Below, one piece after another: positions 24,581-34,170 of a stretch of DNA of 64,000 nt. The DNA lies in the NCBI GenBank assembly GCA_964611645.1, contig CAZTAO010000002.1, forward strand, positions 124,001 to 188,000. The letters run 5' to 3'. The translations under genes and the position numbers were made by a program. This DNA is from CAZTAO01 sp964611645. GTDB taxonomy: Bacteria; Armatimonadota; UBA5829. The notes below the pieces were generated by a model that ran no database searches, had not been told where the DNA came from, and saw nothing but the letters and a program-made list of their open reading frames with translations. Each line of letters begins with the position of its first letter. Position 1 is the first letter of the stretch.

Positions 24581-27500
24581 CTAAGCTTGGCGGGTTCGTT
24601 CGATGACCACAACCGCCGCGTCGTCAAACAGGCTCCCGTTGCCGAACTCAAGCGCTTCCTTGAACAGGGCAGCAAGGGTCTGTTTCGCGCTGGAATGACC
24701 GTGCGTCTCAAGAGCAGCCTGGATTCCTTCCGTGCCGTACATAGAACCATCGAATCGCGACTCGCTGATGCCGTCTGTGTAGAACACCAGCTTGTCGCCG
24801 ACGTCCAGGTGGGATTCAAACGGGGTGCACTCTACTTTCCGCAATATGCCCATCGGAAGCTGGGCAGCCCACAGCAACTCCACGCGGCCATCTGCTCTGA
24901 GGACCATGGCCGGCGGGTGGCCCGCGCTGGCGTAGACCAATCGACCGGTCTTGGGGTCAAGCACTGCCAGGCCAATTGTCACAAACCTCTCGCCGAAACC
25001 ATTCTCGGAGTAGATGACTTCACCTGCGTGCGCGAGCGCCATACACGGGTCGCCAAGCTCATACGCAAATGCGCGAATGGTGCTGCGGGTGGTGACCGCC
25101 AGTGACGCGGCATCCACGCCCTTTCCGGCAACGTCACCTATAAGAATCGCCAGACTGCCGTTCTCTGTCTCGAATACATCGTAGAAATCGCCACCGACCA
25201 GCTTTCCCGCGGAGCCGGGGACAAACCGGGCGGCAAGCCGGTAGCCCGGCGCTGAAGGCAACTCGGGCGGGAGCAGAGCCTGCTGCAATTGGGTGTGCTG
25301 ATCGGCCAGTGTCTGCAGGGCGTTTTGGGCCTCATCCCTCGCCCTGAGTTCGGACTTGTGCAGGCGGATGTTGGTCAGAGCCAGCGAGACAGATGTCGCC
25401 AGTTTTCGGACAAAGAGGATTGGGGCCGCCGAGTAGGTTTTCGGTCCCGATGTGGAGATCAGAGAAAGAACTCCCACGCATGCGCCCCCGGCGATCAGCG
25501 GAATTCCCACCACCGACCGAATCCCGTATACATCCACCATTGCGCGTGTTGCCCGATCATCCAGGGCAACGTCGTCTATGGCCACGGGGACCAATTCCCG
25601 CTCGACGATCCCAAAGTAGGGTATGTCCTCATCTTTCCAACGCGTTCCGGGGGACAGGTTGGGCAATCCCAGAGACTCCTGAACTACCCACTCCCCACCA
25701 TCACGTAACGCAAGGCTTCCGCCCTCAACCCCAAGCGCTTCAGACGACTTGGCAATAACAAGGCCTATAACATACTCGGTGTCGAGGGACTCGTTGATGT
25801 CTGCGCCAATGTCCGCCAGCGCTCGACTCAGCGTCTCGCTCTCCCGCAGAGCATCCTCTAGCTGCTTCATCTGTGTAACGTCGCTGAACGTTATCACTAC
25901 ACCGTCTATGACATTGTCCAGAGTCCGATACGGCATCAGACGCATTATGTACCATCGGCCATCCTTGCTCTGCACCTGGTGTTCCTGCACGGCAAGTGTT
26001 TCCAGCACGGCATTCACGTCACGCTCGATGGTCTCATAGCTCAGGTTCTGAGTAATATCCGTTATCGGACGCCCGATGTCCACGCTTCGGAGGTTGAACA
26101 TACCTACCGCCGCGGGAGTAAATCGCTTCACCCGCAGCTTGATATCCAGGAACAGAGTAGCAATCTCGGTGCTGTTGAGAAGGTTAGCCATGTCGTTGTT
26201 GAGGCTGGTAAGCTCGTTGACCTTCGCCTGCAACTCGGTATTGAGAGTGACCAACTCCTCGTTGAGAGACTCCAGTTCCTCTTTCGAGCTGGTCAGTTCT
26301 TCGTTTGCGCTCTGTACTTCCTCGTTGGCGGACTTCAGTTCCTCCTGCGCCGCCTCCATCTCCTCGCCCATGGATCTGAGCTCATCTTGGGTACGCCTGA
26401 GCTCTTCATCGGTTACCGGTTCGACTTCGCGAGTAGCGTCGTCCCGACCGGCATCAGCCCTGTCGTCCTCTCCTGGCGCCGCCTCCCAAAACGTCACCAT
26501 GATTAGTCCGGCCAGACTGTCCGGCGAGGTGAGCGGCGAAACTGCAACATCTATCAGCCCGTATCCGCCATTGGTCCTTACTTTGAGATTCTTCAGCTTG
26601 GTCTCGACTTTGTTGGTGGACACTCGGTGTATAGCTCTGGTCAGTTCGCGTCTCAGTCCTTCGCGAGCCATCGCGAGGACATTCCAGTTACCGCTGCCCT
26701 CGGCCGGTTCCAGATACTTCCCGGTCCGACCGCTCACGTACACAATGTCACCGTGGGAGTCCACCACCACCGACGGGGGAGCGTATCTTTCCAGCAGCGT
26801 TCGGCGAACCTCATCCGGAATTCCAGGCTCAGCCTGCCTGGCCGCATCTCCCTGCCGGATCTCGCCAATGGCAGGCTCGTAGTTCGCGATACTCATCGAC
26901 CTCATCGGAGGGATCTTGACTTCCTTGCGCCGAAAGACCCGGTGCTTGGTATCGAGTGCGACGAACAGTTCCCCGGCAGAGGATACCGACTCCGCTGTGC
27001 CAAGAAACAGGACCCCGCCACGGTTGAGAGCATAGTGGAATGTGGGCAACACCCTCTTCTGTAGTTCCGGGCTGAAATAGATGAGCATGTTCCTGCAGGT
27101 TATCAGGTCCATCTTCGTGAACGGGGGGTCGGAAATCAGATTGTGAGGGGCGAAGACAACGGTCTCCCTGATCATCCTGTTGATGCGGAACCCTCCGTCT
27201 ACTTCCACGAAGAACCGATCCAGCCGTTCCTGCGAGACGTCTGCCGCTACATTGGTGGGGTAGGTTCCCTTGCGGGCAGTGGCTATAGCTCGACTGTCGA
27301 TATCCGTTGCGAAGATCTGCACGCTCAGGCGGGCATTGGGCCTGAGTTCGCTTATGCACTCATGAAGCGCTATAGAGATTGAATACGCTTCCTCTCCCGT
27401 GGAGCATCCCGCAACCCAGACCCGAATAGCGGAGTCCGAGGCGACCTTGCTGACCAGGTCCGGGAGCGTATGGGTCTCCAGATACTCGAAAGCCTCCGGG

Positions 27501-28387
27501 TCCCGAAAGAACCTGGTCACTCCGATGAGAAACTCCTGGAAGATGATGTCCAGTTCCTCAGGGCGCTCCTTCACATAGGCCGTGTATGCGCCTATCCCGG
27601 CGATCTGAAGAAGATTGGTTCGCTTGGCAATGCGGCGGTAGAGGGTGCTTTTCTTATACAATGAGAAATCGTGCTTCGTCCGATTCTTCAGGAGCCGCAG
27701 CAGTTCCTGCAAAGCGCCGGCATGGCGCAACTCGTGTTCTCCGCCGCCTTCTGGCTGGAGAGAGGACGAGACATAGGCTATGAGCTTCTTGGGCAGTTCA
27801 TCCACTGGAGCGACAAAGTCTACCAGCCCCGTGGATACCGCGCTCCTGGGCATGCCATCGAACTTTGCGGTGTCCGGGTCCTGGACCATCACCACGCCCG
27901 ACGCTTCCTTTATAGCCTTGAGGCCGAGTGTCCCGTCGCTTCCCATACCGGACACGATAACCGCGATGCTCTTGTCGCCCTGCTCAACGGCGAGACTCTG
28001 GAAGAAAGAGTCTACGGGCATTCGCATCCCCCGCGGGGCCGTCGGCTCACTGAGGTGAAGCAGGCCCTGATGTATCGAGATGTTAGCGTTAGGAGGAATC
28101 ACATAAACGCAGTTGGACTCGACGGGCATGGCATCGGTTATCTGATGGACTGGCATGGGCGTGGCGCGCTGGAGCAGTTCCGCGATGAGGGCTTTGTGGG
28201 TGGGATCGAGGTGTTGTATGACAACGAACGCCATCCCCGTGCTTGCCGGAATGCCCGCGAAGAAGTGTTCAAATGCGTCCAGCCCCCCGGCTGACCCGCC
28301 AACCGCGACAATGTACTCAGGAGACCCATCCACTGCCGCAGCCTGCTGGGAGTTCTGGCTATCTTCTGACTCTGTGGAAAGCGTCAA
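24581..28387 (-). CDS. CheB-CheR-PAS-GAF-PP2C (SpoIIE) fusion protein
   Basis: 1268 residues from TTG 28387, with AGGAGG 9 nt upstream. CheB methylesterase (about residues 24-205) has the catalytic triad Ser32 (GGSAGG), His59 (QHLDP) and Asp151 (GMGSDGTLG). CheR methyltransferase (about 225-490) has VWVAGCSTGEEAYS. A PAS-like segment, a long coiled coil (about 655-745, SANEEVQSANEEL), a second PAS and a GAF domain follow. The C-terminus is a SpoIIE-type PP2C phosphatase (about 1075-1265: LVGGDFYDVF, IGDVAGKGVDAA, SAGHPPAM, LVFYTDGISE, DDAAVVVI). Family members usually end in a histidine kinase; here a phosphatase replaces it. It has no receptor-binding region of its own. Confidence 0.95.
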   Translation of the reverse strand: MTLSTESEDSQNSQQAAAVDGSPEYIVAVGGSAGGLDAFEHFFAGIPASTGMAFVVIQHLDPTHKALIAELLQRATPMPVHQITDAMPVESNCVYVIPPNANISIHQGLLHLSEPTAPRGMRMPVDSFFQSLAVEQGDKSIAVIVSGMGSDGTLGLKAIKEASGVVMVQDPDTAKFDGMPRSAVSTGLVDFVAPVDELPKKLIAYVSSSLQPEGGGEHELRHAGALQELLRLLKNRTKHDFSLYKKSTLYRRIAKRTNLLQIAGIGAYTAYVKERPEELDIIFQEFLIGVTRFFRDPEAFEYLETHTLPDLVSKVASDSAIRVWVAGCSTGEEAYSISIALHECISELRPNARLSVQIFATDIDSRAIATARKGTYPTNVAADVSQERLDRFFVEVDGGFRINRMIRETVVFAPHNLISDPPFTKMDLITCRNMLIYFSPELQKRVLPTFHYALNRGGVLFLGTAESVSSAGELFVALDTKHRVFRRKEVKIPPMRSMSIANYEPAIGEIRQGDAARQAEPGIPDEVRRTLLERYAPPSVVVDSHGDIVYVSGRTGKYLEPAEGSGNWNVLAMAREGLRRELTRAIHRVSTNKVETKLKNLKVRTNGGYGLIDVAVSPLTSPDSLAGLIMVTFWEAAPGEDDRADAGRDDATREVEPVTDEELRRTQDELRSMGEEMEAAQEELKSANEEVQSANEELTSSKEELESLNEELVTLNTELQAKVNELTSLNNDMANLLNSTEIATLFLDIKLRVKRFTPAAVGMFNLRSVDIGRPITDITQNLSYETIERDVNAVLETLAVQEHQVQSKDGRWYIMRLMPYRTLDNVIDGVVITFSDVTQMKQLEDALRESETLSRALADIGADINESLDTEYVIGLVIAKSSEALGVEGGSLALRDGGEWVVQESLGLPNLSPGTRWKDEDIPYFGIVERELVPVAIDDVALDDRATRAMVDVYGIRSVVGIPLIAGGACVGVLSLISTSGPKTYSAAPILFVRKLATSVSLALTNIRLHKSELRARDEAQNALQTLADQHTQLQQALLPPELPSAPGYRLAARFVPGSAGKLVGGDFYDVFETENGSLAILIGDVAGKGVDAASLAVTTRSTIRAFAYELGDPCMALAHAGEVIYSENGFGERFVTIGLAVLDPKTGRLVYASAGHPPAMVLRADGRVELLWAAQLPMGILRKVECTPFESHLDVGDKLVFYTDGISESRFDGSMYGTEGIQAALETHGHSSAKQTLAALFKEALEFGNGSLFDDAAVVVIERTRQA

Positions 28388-28528
28388 ACCGGTGTTCCTC
28401 CTGCGGTTGCGAAGCGACTTGCCGTCTGCTCATCAACAGACCCGCCAAACACGCGCTGAATTGCACGGCAGGGTACACCGAAGTATACCCCGTCGCGCGA
28501 ATCTTCGCAAGTGCAGTGGCTCAGTAAT

Positions 28529-28963
28529 TCAGTAAATAGCTACAAGCTCCATCATCTCACCGGCGCGCGTGTATCTAGCCTCGCACGGCTTGACCACGAT
28601 GACCACGTAGTTCGGATCGTCCACTCCGCCAGGGTAGTATCTTGTGAACTCAGGCATCCAGAACCGCTCGCGAAGGGCCTTGTCGTCGGTCACCTTGGCC
28701 GTCCCCATCACCGTGACGCTCTCCCAGTTCATCATGTCACCTTTGAACGAACTGTACAAGACGCTCACTCCGGCGTTCGCCTCGATCTGCCCAACTTTAC
28801 AGGAGCCCCGGAAGGTAGAGAAGTAGATGGTACCGTCGTCATCAGTCCCGATAGTCATCATCTGTCTCTGGTACGGCGTTTTACCATCCGTGGTAGCGAG
28901 GTCACCAACGATGATCTCGCTTACAAGCTCTAGTGTTCTCTTCTTTATCGCGGCAGCTTCCAT
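28529..28963 (-). CDS. Pyridoxamine 5'-phosphate oxidase-fold flavoprotein
   Basis: 144 residues. The split-barrel FMN-binding fold of the PPOX/general stress protein 26 type is suggested by LATTDGKTPYQRQMMTIG, GTIYFSTFRGSCKVGQIEAN, VSVLYSSFKGDMMNWESVTVMGTAKV and the late VVIVVKPCEARY strand. Such proteins bind FMN, F420 or haem, and the substrate cannot be read. Its start has AGGAG about 11 nt upstream. It stands alone between the CheB fusion and a divergent FG-GAP lipoprotein gene. Confidence 0.85.
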   Translation of the reverse strand: MEAAAIKKRTLELVSEIIVGDLATTDGKTPYQRQMMTIGTDDDGTIYFSTFRGSCKVGQIEANAGVSVLYSSFKGDMMNWESVTVMGTAKVTDDKALRERFWMPEFTRYYPGGVDDPNYVVIVVKPCEARYTRAGEMMELVAIY

Positions 28964-29148
28964 TGTTGTCTTTACTCCTGGTTGTTGATATAGATGGTCA
29001 TTCGACCAGGGAGATTATACCCGGTAACAGGGCAGCTAAGCCTTCACGCGTATCTTGGCTTCAACATTCGCCATCAGTCTATCTGTGACAACCACACCAC
29101 AGTTACTGTATCATTGAGTTGACCAAAGCATTGGCTCGGGAGGCTGGG

Positions 29149-30591
29149 ATGACTGGGAAACTGAAACCTGCAATTACACTGGTGGCGCTGTCGGCTGTTG
29201 TGCTGTTAAGCGCTTGCTGCCATGGGGCGCCTGCTGTGTTCAAGGATCGGACTGCCGAGCTTGGGCTGACTCTGGGATCAGATGCCGTGTGCTGGGTGGA
29301 TCTGGACAACGACGGCTGGGTCGACCTGGTCAACTCCACCGGAGTCTGGAAGAACAATGCGGGCAAAGGCTTCACCAGCATAGGCAGCGTGGGCGGGAAC
29401 GCCGTCGCGGGCGACTTCGACAACGACGGCTATGCGGACCTGTTCTCGTGGGCGGGTCTCAAACTGTATCACAACGACGCAGGCAAGAGCTTCTCTCCAT
29501 TAACGCTGCCGGACTTGCCCAATGCAAGTTCTCGCGGCGCGTGTTGGGGCGATTTCAACAGCGACGGCTTCATTGACCTCTACATAGGCGGCTATGAAAA
29601 CTGGCCGGACACCACCTACACCAGCTACATCTTGATGAACGATAATGGCAAAGCATTCAAGATCGCCTGGAGCCAGGCCGAATACCGCAGCCGAGGAGTC
29701 ACCGCTTGCGATTCCGACCAGGACGGCGATACGGACGTCTATGTCTCCAACTACCGACTCCAACCCAACCTGCTCTGGATCAACGACGGCAAGGGCAAGT
29801 TCACTGAGATGGCACCTGAGTACAACGCTGTCGCCACGTCGCCTGGCTTCGGTGGTGGACACTCCATCGGCTCATGCTGGGGCGACTTCAACAACGACGG
29901 CCTCATCGACCTCTTCGCCGGCAACTTCGCCCACGTGGACGATAGGGGAGACCAGCCCAAGTCACGCTTCCTCAAGAACCTCGGAGCCAAGGGCAAGTAT
30001 CACTTCGAGGACAAGGGCACATGCGGGGTCTTCTATCAGGAGTCTTACGCAACCCCCGCGGCAGGCGACTTCGATAACGACGGCAACCTGGATCTGGTCT
30101 TCACGACCGTCTACGCCGGCGCGTCATTTGGCGTAGCCAACAACCCAGTGCTGTTCCACAATGATGGCAACTTCGTGTTCACCGATGCCACAGCCTCGGC
30201 AGGCGTTGGTGGCCTTCCGCCAACCTACCAGGCAGCCTGGGCAGACTTCAACAACGACGGCAGCCTTGATCTCGCCTGCGGCGGGAAGCTATTCGAGAAT
30301 CAGGGCGGCACTGGAAACCATTGGCTGGAAGTGCGTCTGAGCTGCGAAGGCCGCAAGCTCAACAGGTCCGCAATAGGCGCGCAGGTGCGGGTCAAGCTCA
30401 AAGACAAGACCATCACCCGCCAGGTAGAGGCAGGCACGGGCGAAGGCAACCAGAATGATCTCACCCTCCATTTCGGCCTCGGAAACCAGACTGCGCCGGT
30501 CGCTCTGGAGGTAGTCTGGCCCAACGGACGGAAGCAGACCGTCCGCCGCGCAAGGGTAGACCGGATAGCAGACGTGAAGTACGGATGGTAG
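29149..30591 (+). CDS. FG-GAP/VCBS repeat lipoprotein with ASPIC/UnbV C-terminal domain (CRTAC1-like)
   Basis: 480 residues from ATG 29149, with GGGAGG 5 nt upstream; an upstream TTG lacks one. The signal peptide ends in a lipobox (VVLLSAC). At least six FG-GAP/VCBS calcium-binding blades follow, each with a D-x-D-x-D-G loop: VDLDNDGWVDL, GDFDNDGYADLF, GDFNSDGFIDLY, DSDQDGDTDVY, GDFNNDGLIDLF, GDFDNDGNLDLV, ADFNNDGSLDL. The tail (about 405-480: NHWLEVRLSCEG, IGAQVRVKLKDKT, LTLHFGLGNQ, VVWPNGRKQTV) is the ASPIC/UnbV domain. Such beta-propeller proteins are surface-exposed and common in planctomycetes and relatives; the partner is unknown. Confidence 0.92.
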   Translation: MTGKLKPAITLVALSAVVLLSACCHGAPAVFKDRTAELGLTLGSDAVCWVDLDNDGWVDLVNSTGVWKNNAGKGFTSIGSVGGNAVAGDFDNDGYADLFSWAGLKLYHNDAGKSFSPLTLPDLPNASSRGACWGDFNSDGFIDLYIGGYENWPDTTYTSYILMNDNGKAFKIAWSQAEYRSRGVTACDSDQDGDTDVYVSNYRLQPNLLWINDGKGKFTEMAPEYNAVATSPGFGGGHSIGSCWGDFNNDGLIDLFAGNFAHVDDRGDQPKSRFLKNLGAKGKYHFEDKGTCGVFYQESYATPAAGDFDNDGNLDLVFTTVYAGASFGVANNPVLFHNDGNFVFTDATASAGVGGLPPTYQAAWADFNNDGSLDLACGGKLFENQGGTGNHWLEVRLSCEGRKLNRSAIGAQVRVKLKDKTITRQVEAGTGEGNQNDLTLHFGLGNQTAPVALEVVWPNGRKQTVRRARVDRIADVKYGW

Positions 30592-30628
30592 GGAGAGTTG
30601 TGTTCTGTGGTTCCTGAGCAGCCAACGG

Positions 30629-30666
30629 CGTATCGAATCGCGGCCCCTCAGCCGTGCTTCGATACG
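30629..30666. terminator. Bidirectional hairpin between convergent genes
   Basis: Two stacked stems: CGTATCGAA/TTCGATACG (9 bp) enclosing GCGGC/GCCGT. It lies 37 nt after the FG-GAP stop and 14 nt from the cobO stop on the other strand. No long T-tract is present. Confidence 0.5.
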
Positions 30667-30680
30667 GTATGCGGACCTAC

Positions 30681-31229
30681 TCAGTAGTCAACCATCTTCC
30701 GAGCCGCAATGCCCTGTTCATAGGGGTGTTTGATGGCGCGCATTTCGGTGACGTAGTCGGCTGCTTCTATGATCTCAGGAGCGGCGTTTCTGCCTGTCAG
30801 GATTAATTCCACGTGTAACGGCTTGAGCTTGATGAGGTCCAGGACTCGCTGGAAGTTCACCAGCCCGCAGTGGACGGCGTTGTTGATCTCATCAAGGATC
30901 ACTATGTCATATTCGCCGCCGGAGAGTGTCTGCTGGGCGAAGGCGAGCGCGGCTTCGACTGACTCCTGCCGCTGCGCGACCTTGGCTTTGGAGATGCTTT
31001 TGCTGCAGTCGACCGCAAACTGGCGGAGGGTGAACTGCTCCGGGGCGATCCTCTGGAAGTGGAACTCCCCTATCTCCGGGTAGCCCTTGATGAACTGCAC
31101 CACGCATACCCTAGCGCCCCACCCTACTGCCCGCAGAGCCACGCCAAGCGCCGCAGTAGTCTTCCCCTTGCCGCTGCCGGTATAGACGTGCACCAGGCCT
31201 GGTTGTGTGTCTTTGTCCGATTCAGTCAT
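30681..31229 (-). CDS. cobO: Cob(I)yrinic acid a,c-diamide adenosyltransferase (CobA/CobO/BtuR type)
   Basis: 182 residues, the usual size. The P-loop GSGKGKTT is at residues 18-25, followed by family blocks GWGARVCVVQFIKG, EYDIVILDEINNAVHCGLV and VELILTGRNAAPEIIEAADYVTEM. It transfers the adenosyl group of ATP to the cobalt of corrinoids, giving adenosylcobalamin. The gene is monocistronic here, with no other cobalamin genes and no B12 riboswitch seen. It lies 10 kb from the MttB-like gene, whose relatives need a corrinoid protein. Confidence 0.94.
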   Translation of the reverse strand: MTESDKDTQPGLVHVYTGSGKGKTTAALGVALRAVGWGARVCVVQFIKGYPEIGEFHFQRIAPEQFTLRQFAVDCSKSISKAKVAQRQESVEAALAFAQQTLSGGEYDIVILDEINNAVHCGLVNFQRVLDLIKLKPLHVELILTGRNAAPEIIEAADYVTEMRAIKHPYEQGIAARKMVDY

Positions 31230-31316
31230 GATGGCTCATGATAGCACAGGGCTTCCCAATCACGGAAGGACGAAGAGCACGAATGTCGAAATACATGATG
31301 GATCAGACAGGAGGAT

Positions 31317-31455
31317 AGTATGATCTGCATAGGTCAGGTTCACATCCCCCCTTCTGCGAAAGCCCCCTTCAAAAGGGGAATCGGGCATGGCGCGTTCCCG
31401 CAGCATAGCGCAGGCGCGTCCGTTGTTGTATGATATAGAGTATCATCTGCATAGG
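31317..31455. repeat. Palindromic element flanked by a 17-bp direct repeat
   Basis: AGTATGATCTGCATAGG (31317-31333) and AGTATCATCTGCATAGG (31439-31455) match at 16 of 17 positions. They flank about 105 nt that holds the ATCCCCC...CCCCCTTCAAAAGGGG palindrome shared with 11668-11715. The right-hand repeat sits just before the Shine-Dalgarno of the Gfo/Idh gene. Confidence 0.6.
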
Positions 31456-31466
31456 GGGTTGTGGTC

Positions 31467-32522
31467 ATGAGCAAGTCCAAGTTTGGCGCGGCGGTGTTTG
31501 GGGCGGGATGGGTCAGCACTGAGCATATCGCGGCATATCAGCAGAACAAGCATTGTGAGATGGTGGCGGTCGGCAGCAGGAGCATCGAGAGCGCCAGAAG
31601 AGTCGTGGCGGAGTGCGGGCTGAGCTGCAAAGTCACCAGCAGCTTCTATGAGATCCTCAAGGATCCCGCGGTAGACATTATCTCCATAACTACCCCTAAC
31701 GACAGCCACGTCGAGCTTGGCGTGCGCGCGTTGGAGGCGGGCAAGCACGTGGTGATGGAGAAGCCAATGGCGGTTAGCCAGAAGGAGTCGGACAGGCTGG
31801 TCGAGGCGGCAAAGAAGTCGTCGGCTAAGACCATAGTCAGCTTCGTCCTCCGATGGAACCCTCTCTTCAACATAATCCACGCCCAGCTTGCCGACGGCGC
31901 GGTTGGCAACATCTTCTATGCCGAGGTGGACTATGTTCACGCCATCGGGCCGTGGTATGGGCAATTCGGCTGGAACGCGAAGACGGCCGCCAGCGGGAGC
32001 GCCCTGATATCCGCCGGCTGCCATGCGGTCGATGCTATGATCTACTTCCTGGACGACCAGGTGGTGGAGGTCACATCCTACTCGACCAAGAGCAAGAAAG
32101 AGACATTCGCGCCGTACGAATATGACCCCACTTCCGTCACCATCTGCAAATTCAAGGGCGGCGCGGTAGGCAAGATCGCGACATCGCTTGAAGCAAATTG
32201 CCCCTACATCTTCAACATAGTGCTGATGGGCGACAAGGGCACAATCCGGAATAACCAATACTACGGCGACAAGTGCCTGGGCACTTATGGCCACCCGGAG
32301 ATCGGCCAGGGGCAGAGCAACTGGGTCACGTGGCCAACCGTCCTCCCGGACAGCGGCGACGTGAAGCACCACCCGTTCTTTGGCGAAATAGACCACTTAG
32401 TGGACTGCATTATGAACGACACTGAACCAATGCTTTCGATCCCGCGTTCAAAACATACACACGACATATGCTTCGCCGCGGATGTTTCAGCCAAGACCGG
32501 CAAACCTGTGCAGTTGGGGTAG
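31467..32522 (+). CDS. Gfo/Idh/MocA family oxidoreductase
   Basis: 351 residues from ATG 31467, with GGGGG 9 nt upstream. An N-terminal Rossmann fold has the NAD(P) loop AVFGAGWVSTEH, followed by ITTPNDSHVELGVRAL and the family EKP motif (VVMEKPMA), whose Lys is catalytic. The C-terminal alpha/beta domain has the SAGCHAVDAMIYFLDD block with the catalytic His. Members oxidise or epimerise sugars, inositols or biliverdin, and the specific substrate cannot be read. It heads a plus-strand run of glycan-related genes. Confidence 0.92.
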   Translation: MSKSKFGAAVFGAGWVSTEHIAAYQQNKHCEMVAVGSRSIESARRVVAECGLSCKVTSSFYEILKDPAVDIISITTPNDSHVELGVRALEAGKHVVMEKPMAVSQKESDRLVEAAKKSSAKTIVSFVLRWNPLFNIIHAQLADGAVGNIFYAEVDYVHAIGPWYGQFGWNAKTAASGSALISAGCHAVDAMIYFLDDQVVEVTSYSTKSKKETFAPYEYDPTSVTICKFKGGAVGKIATSLEANCPYIFNIVLMGDKGTIRNNQYYGDKCLGTYGHPEIGQGQSNWVTWPTVLPDSGDVKHHPFFGEIDHLVDCIMNDTEPMLSIPRSKHTHDICFAADVSAKTGKPVQLG

Positions 32523-32575
32523 TTGGTTCAGATACCAGGGTTCCACTCGACTCACATAACAGAGAGGACAGGCAA

Positions 32576-34138
32576 ATGGCTAGTCTAGAGATCACTGACG
32601 CGACATCAGGCAAATGGACATTCGTTGGAAGCGCGTGGCAGCAGGATGCCGAGGGCATCATTACAGCCCCGGCAGAGGCTTCGGATCAGGACCTCGCTTT
32701 CTACACTGCGGAGGCCTACCAGGATTTCGAAGCGGAATTCGATTTCCGCTGGGACTGCGTGTGGACCACTGCCGGGTTCATCCTCCGGGCGCAAGACGCG
32801 CGCCGCTATTACGTGGTGGATTTCCCCGTAGTCGGCCAGCAATACAGGGGCGAGCACTTCTGGGTGACTATCTCCCGGGTGGACGATCGTGGCTACCGGG
32901 AGGGGCTGGTGATGAAGATGGTATCGGGGGTTCACAGCCACCCCGAGGTCTGGCACAAGGCGCGTGTGCGGATTGCGGGCGACGAAATAAGCGTGTGGGT
33001 AGATGGCCGCCCTGCGGCCACCGTCTGTGACTCCACCTACTCCGGGCCCGGTTACGTCGGCCTGGCTACCTACAACGCAATCTCTGGGGCCAAAGCCAAG
33101 ACAAGCTATCGCAGTTTGAATGTCAACGGAGCGCGCGCTGTTGCCGCTCCTTTCTCCGCCACTCCCGCCCCTGCTTCTCAATGGCATCTGGCACACCCGG
33201 ATCACACCATGGGCTGTGGCAGGATAATCCGCGCGGCCAACGGAGACCTGCTGGCCTACGCAGGGAACAACCGGCTGGTCCGCTCATCTGACAACGCCAG
33301 AACCTGGGATGAACAGCCTGTCCCTGAGACCCACGCAAGCGGGCTGCTCAGAAGCGGCCCCGATGGCACGGTTGAGATGTACAAGAACACATATCCCGAA
33401 CTGCCTTCCACCATCCTCAAGGCAGTCTCTTCTGATAACGGCGTCACGTGGTCGGGATTCCGGGAAGTGGGGACGATCGTGCTTGGGGACAAGTTTCCCT
33501 ACTGCAACTTCGGCGCCAACACAATGCTGGAAACGCGCGATGGCGGCCTCCTGATCTGTGGAGTGGCTGCCGGCGGCTCGGAAGACACTCGCGCGGATGG
33601 TCGCTGGAACATGCGCTTTGCCGCACTCGACACTTTCAGTATCCGATCTGATGACGGGGGCGAGTCGTGGGCGGAACCGGTTCTTATGGACGGGCCACCT
33701 TACAACGAAGCCTATATAATGACCATCAAGTGCGGATGCGAAACCTCGGTAGCCCAGTTATCTGATGGCTCACTTCTCTCCCTTAATCGGCCCATCGTGT
33801 CGCCGGTGATGTGGGAGACGCGCTCCTGCGATGGCGGTCGCACCTGGACCCCGATGTGCCGAGGCTCCTTCCCGATGTATGCCTCCTGCAGTTCAATGAT
33901 CTGTACGGCTTCCGGTGCGGTGCTCATTGGCGGGCGCTTCCCGGCACTGGCGGTGCAGGTCAGCCGGGACAACGGGTTCACGTGGCAGTTCCACCAGATA
34001 GACACCTGCGCCTGGGCAAACGGCGCTATGTTCGAGATAGAACCGGATGTCGTGCTCTACATGTACGGCGGCCGCGAGGAGTTCCGCTACCAGGTCCTTA
34101 GGGTAACTCCAACAAGCATCGAACCTGTTCAGCTCTGA
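32576..34138 (+). CDS. Sialidase/BNR-repeat-like protein with N-terminal LamG-like domain
   Basis: 520 residues from ATG 32576, with GAGAGGA upstream; the open frame extends further back but without a ribosome site. The N-terminal ~190 residues look like a DUF1080/LamG-type jelly roll (FEAEFDFRWDCVWTTAGFILRAQD, HKARVRIAGDEISVWVDGR). The remaining ~320 residues form a sialidase-like six-bladed propeller with Asp-box turns: SSDNARTWDEQ, SSDNGVTWSG, SDDGGESWAE, SCDGGRTWTP and SRDNGFTWQF. It has no signal peptide, so it may be cytoplasmic or exported by another route. True sialidase activity is not certain, because the arginine triad cannot be assigned here. Confidence 0.85.
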   Translation: MASLEITDATSGKWTFVGSAWQQDAEGIITAPAEASDQDLAFYTAEAYQDFEAEFDFRWDCVWTTAGFILRAQDARRYYVVDFPVVGQQYRGEHFWVTISRVDDRGYREGLVMKMVSGVHSHPEVWHKARVRIAGDEISVWVDGRPAATVCDSTYSGPGYVGLATYNAISGAKAKTSYRSLNVNGARAVAAPFSATPAPASQWHLAHPDHTMGCGRIIRAANGDLLAYAGNNRLVRSSDNARTWDEQPVPETHASGLLRSGPDGTVEMYKNTYPELPSTILKAVSSDNGVTWSGFREVGTIVLGDKFPYCNFGANTMLETRDGGLLICGVAAGGSEDTRADGRWNMRFAALDTFSIRSDDGGESWAEPVLMDGPPYNEAYIMTIKCGCETSVAQLSDGSLLSLNRPIVSPVMWETRSCDGGRTWTPMCRGSFPMYASCSSMICTASGAVLIGGRFPALAVQVSRDNGFTWQFHQIDTCAWANGAMFEIEPDVVLYMYGGREEFRYQVLRVTPTSIEPVQL

Positions 34139-34170
34139 TAACGTCCAAGAACCGATGGAGAGTGACAGTT

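Noticed and set aside
30681..31466. Cobalamin riboswitch near cobO
   Set aside because: No B12-box-like sequence or long structured leader is visible upstream of cobO.
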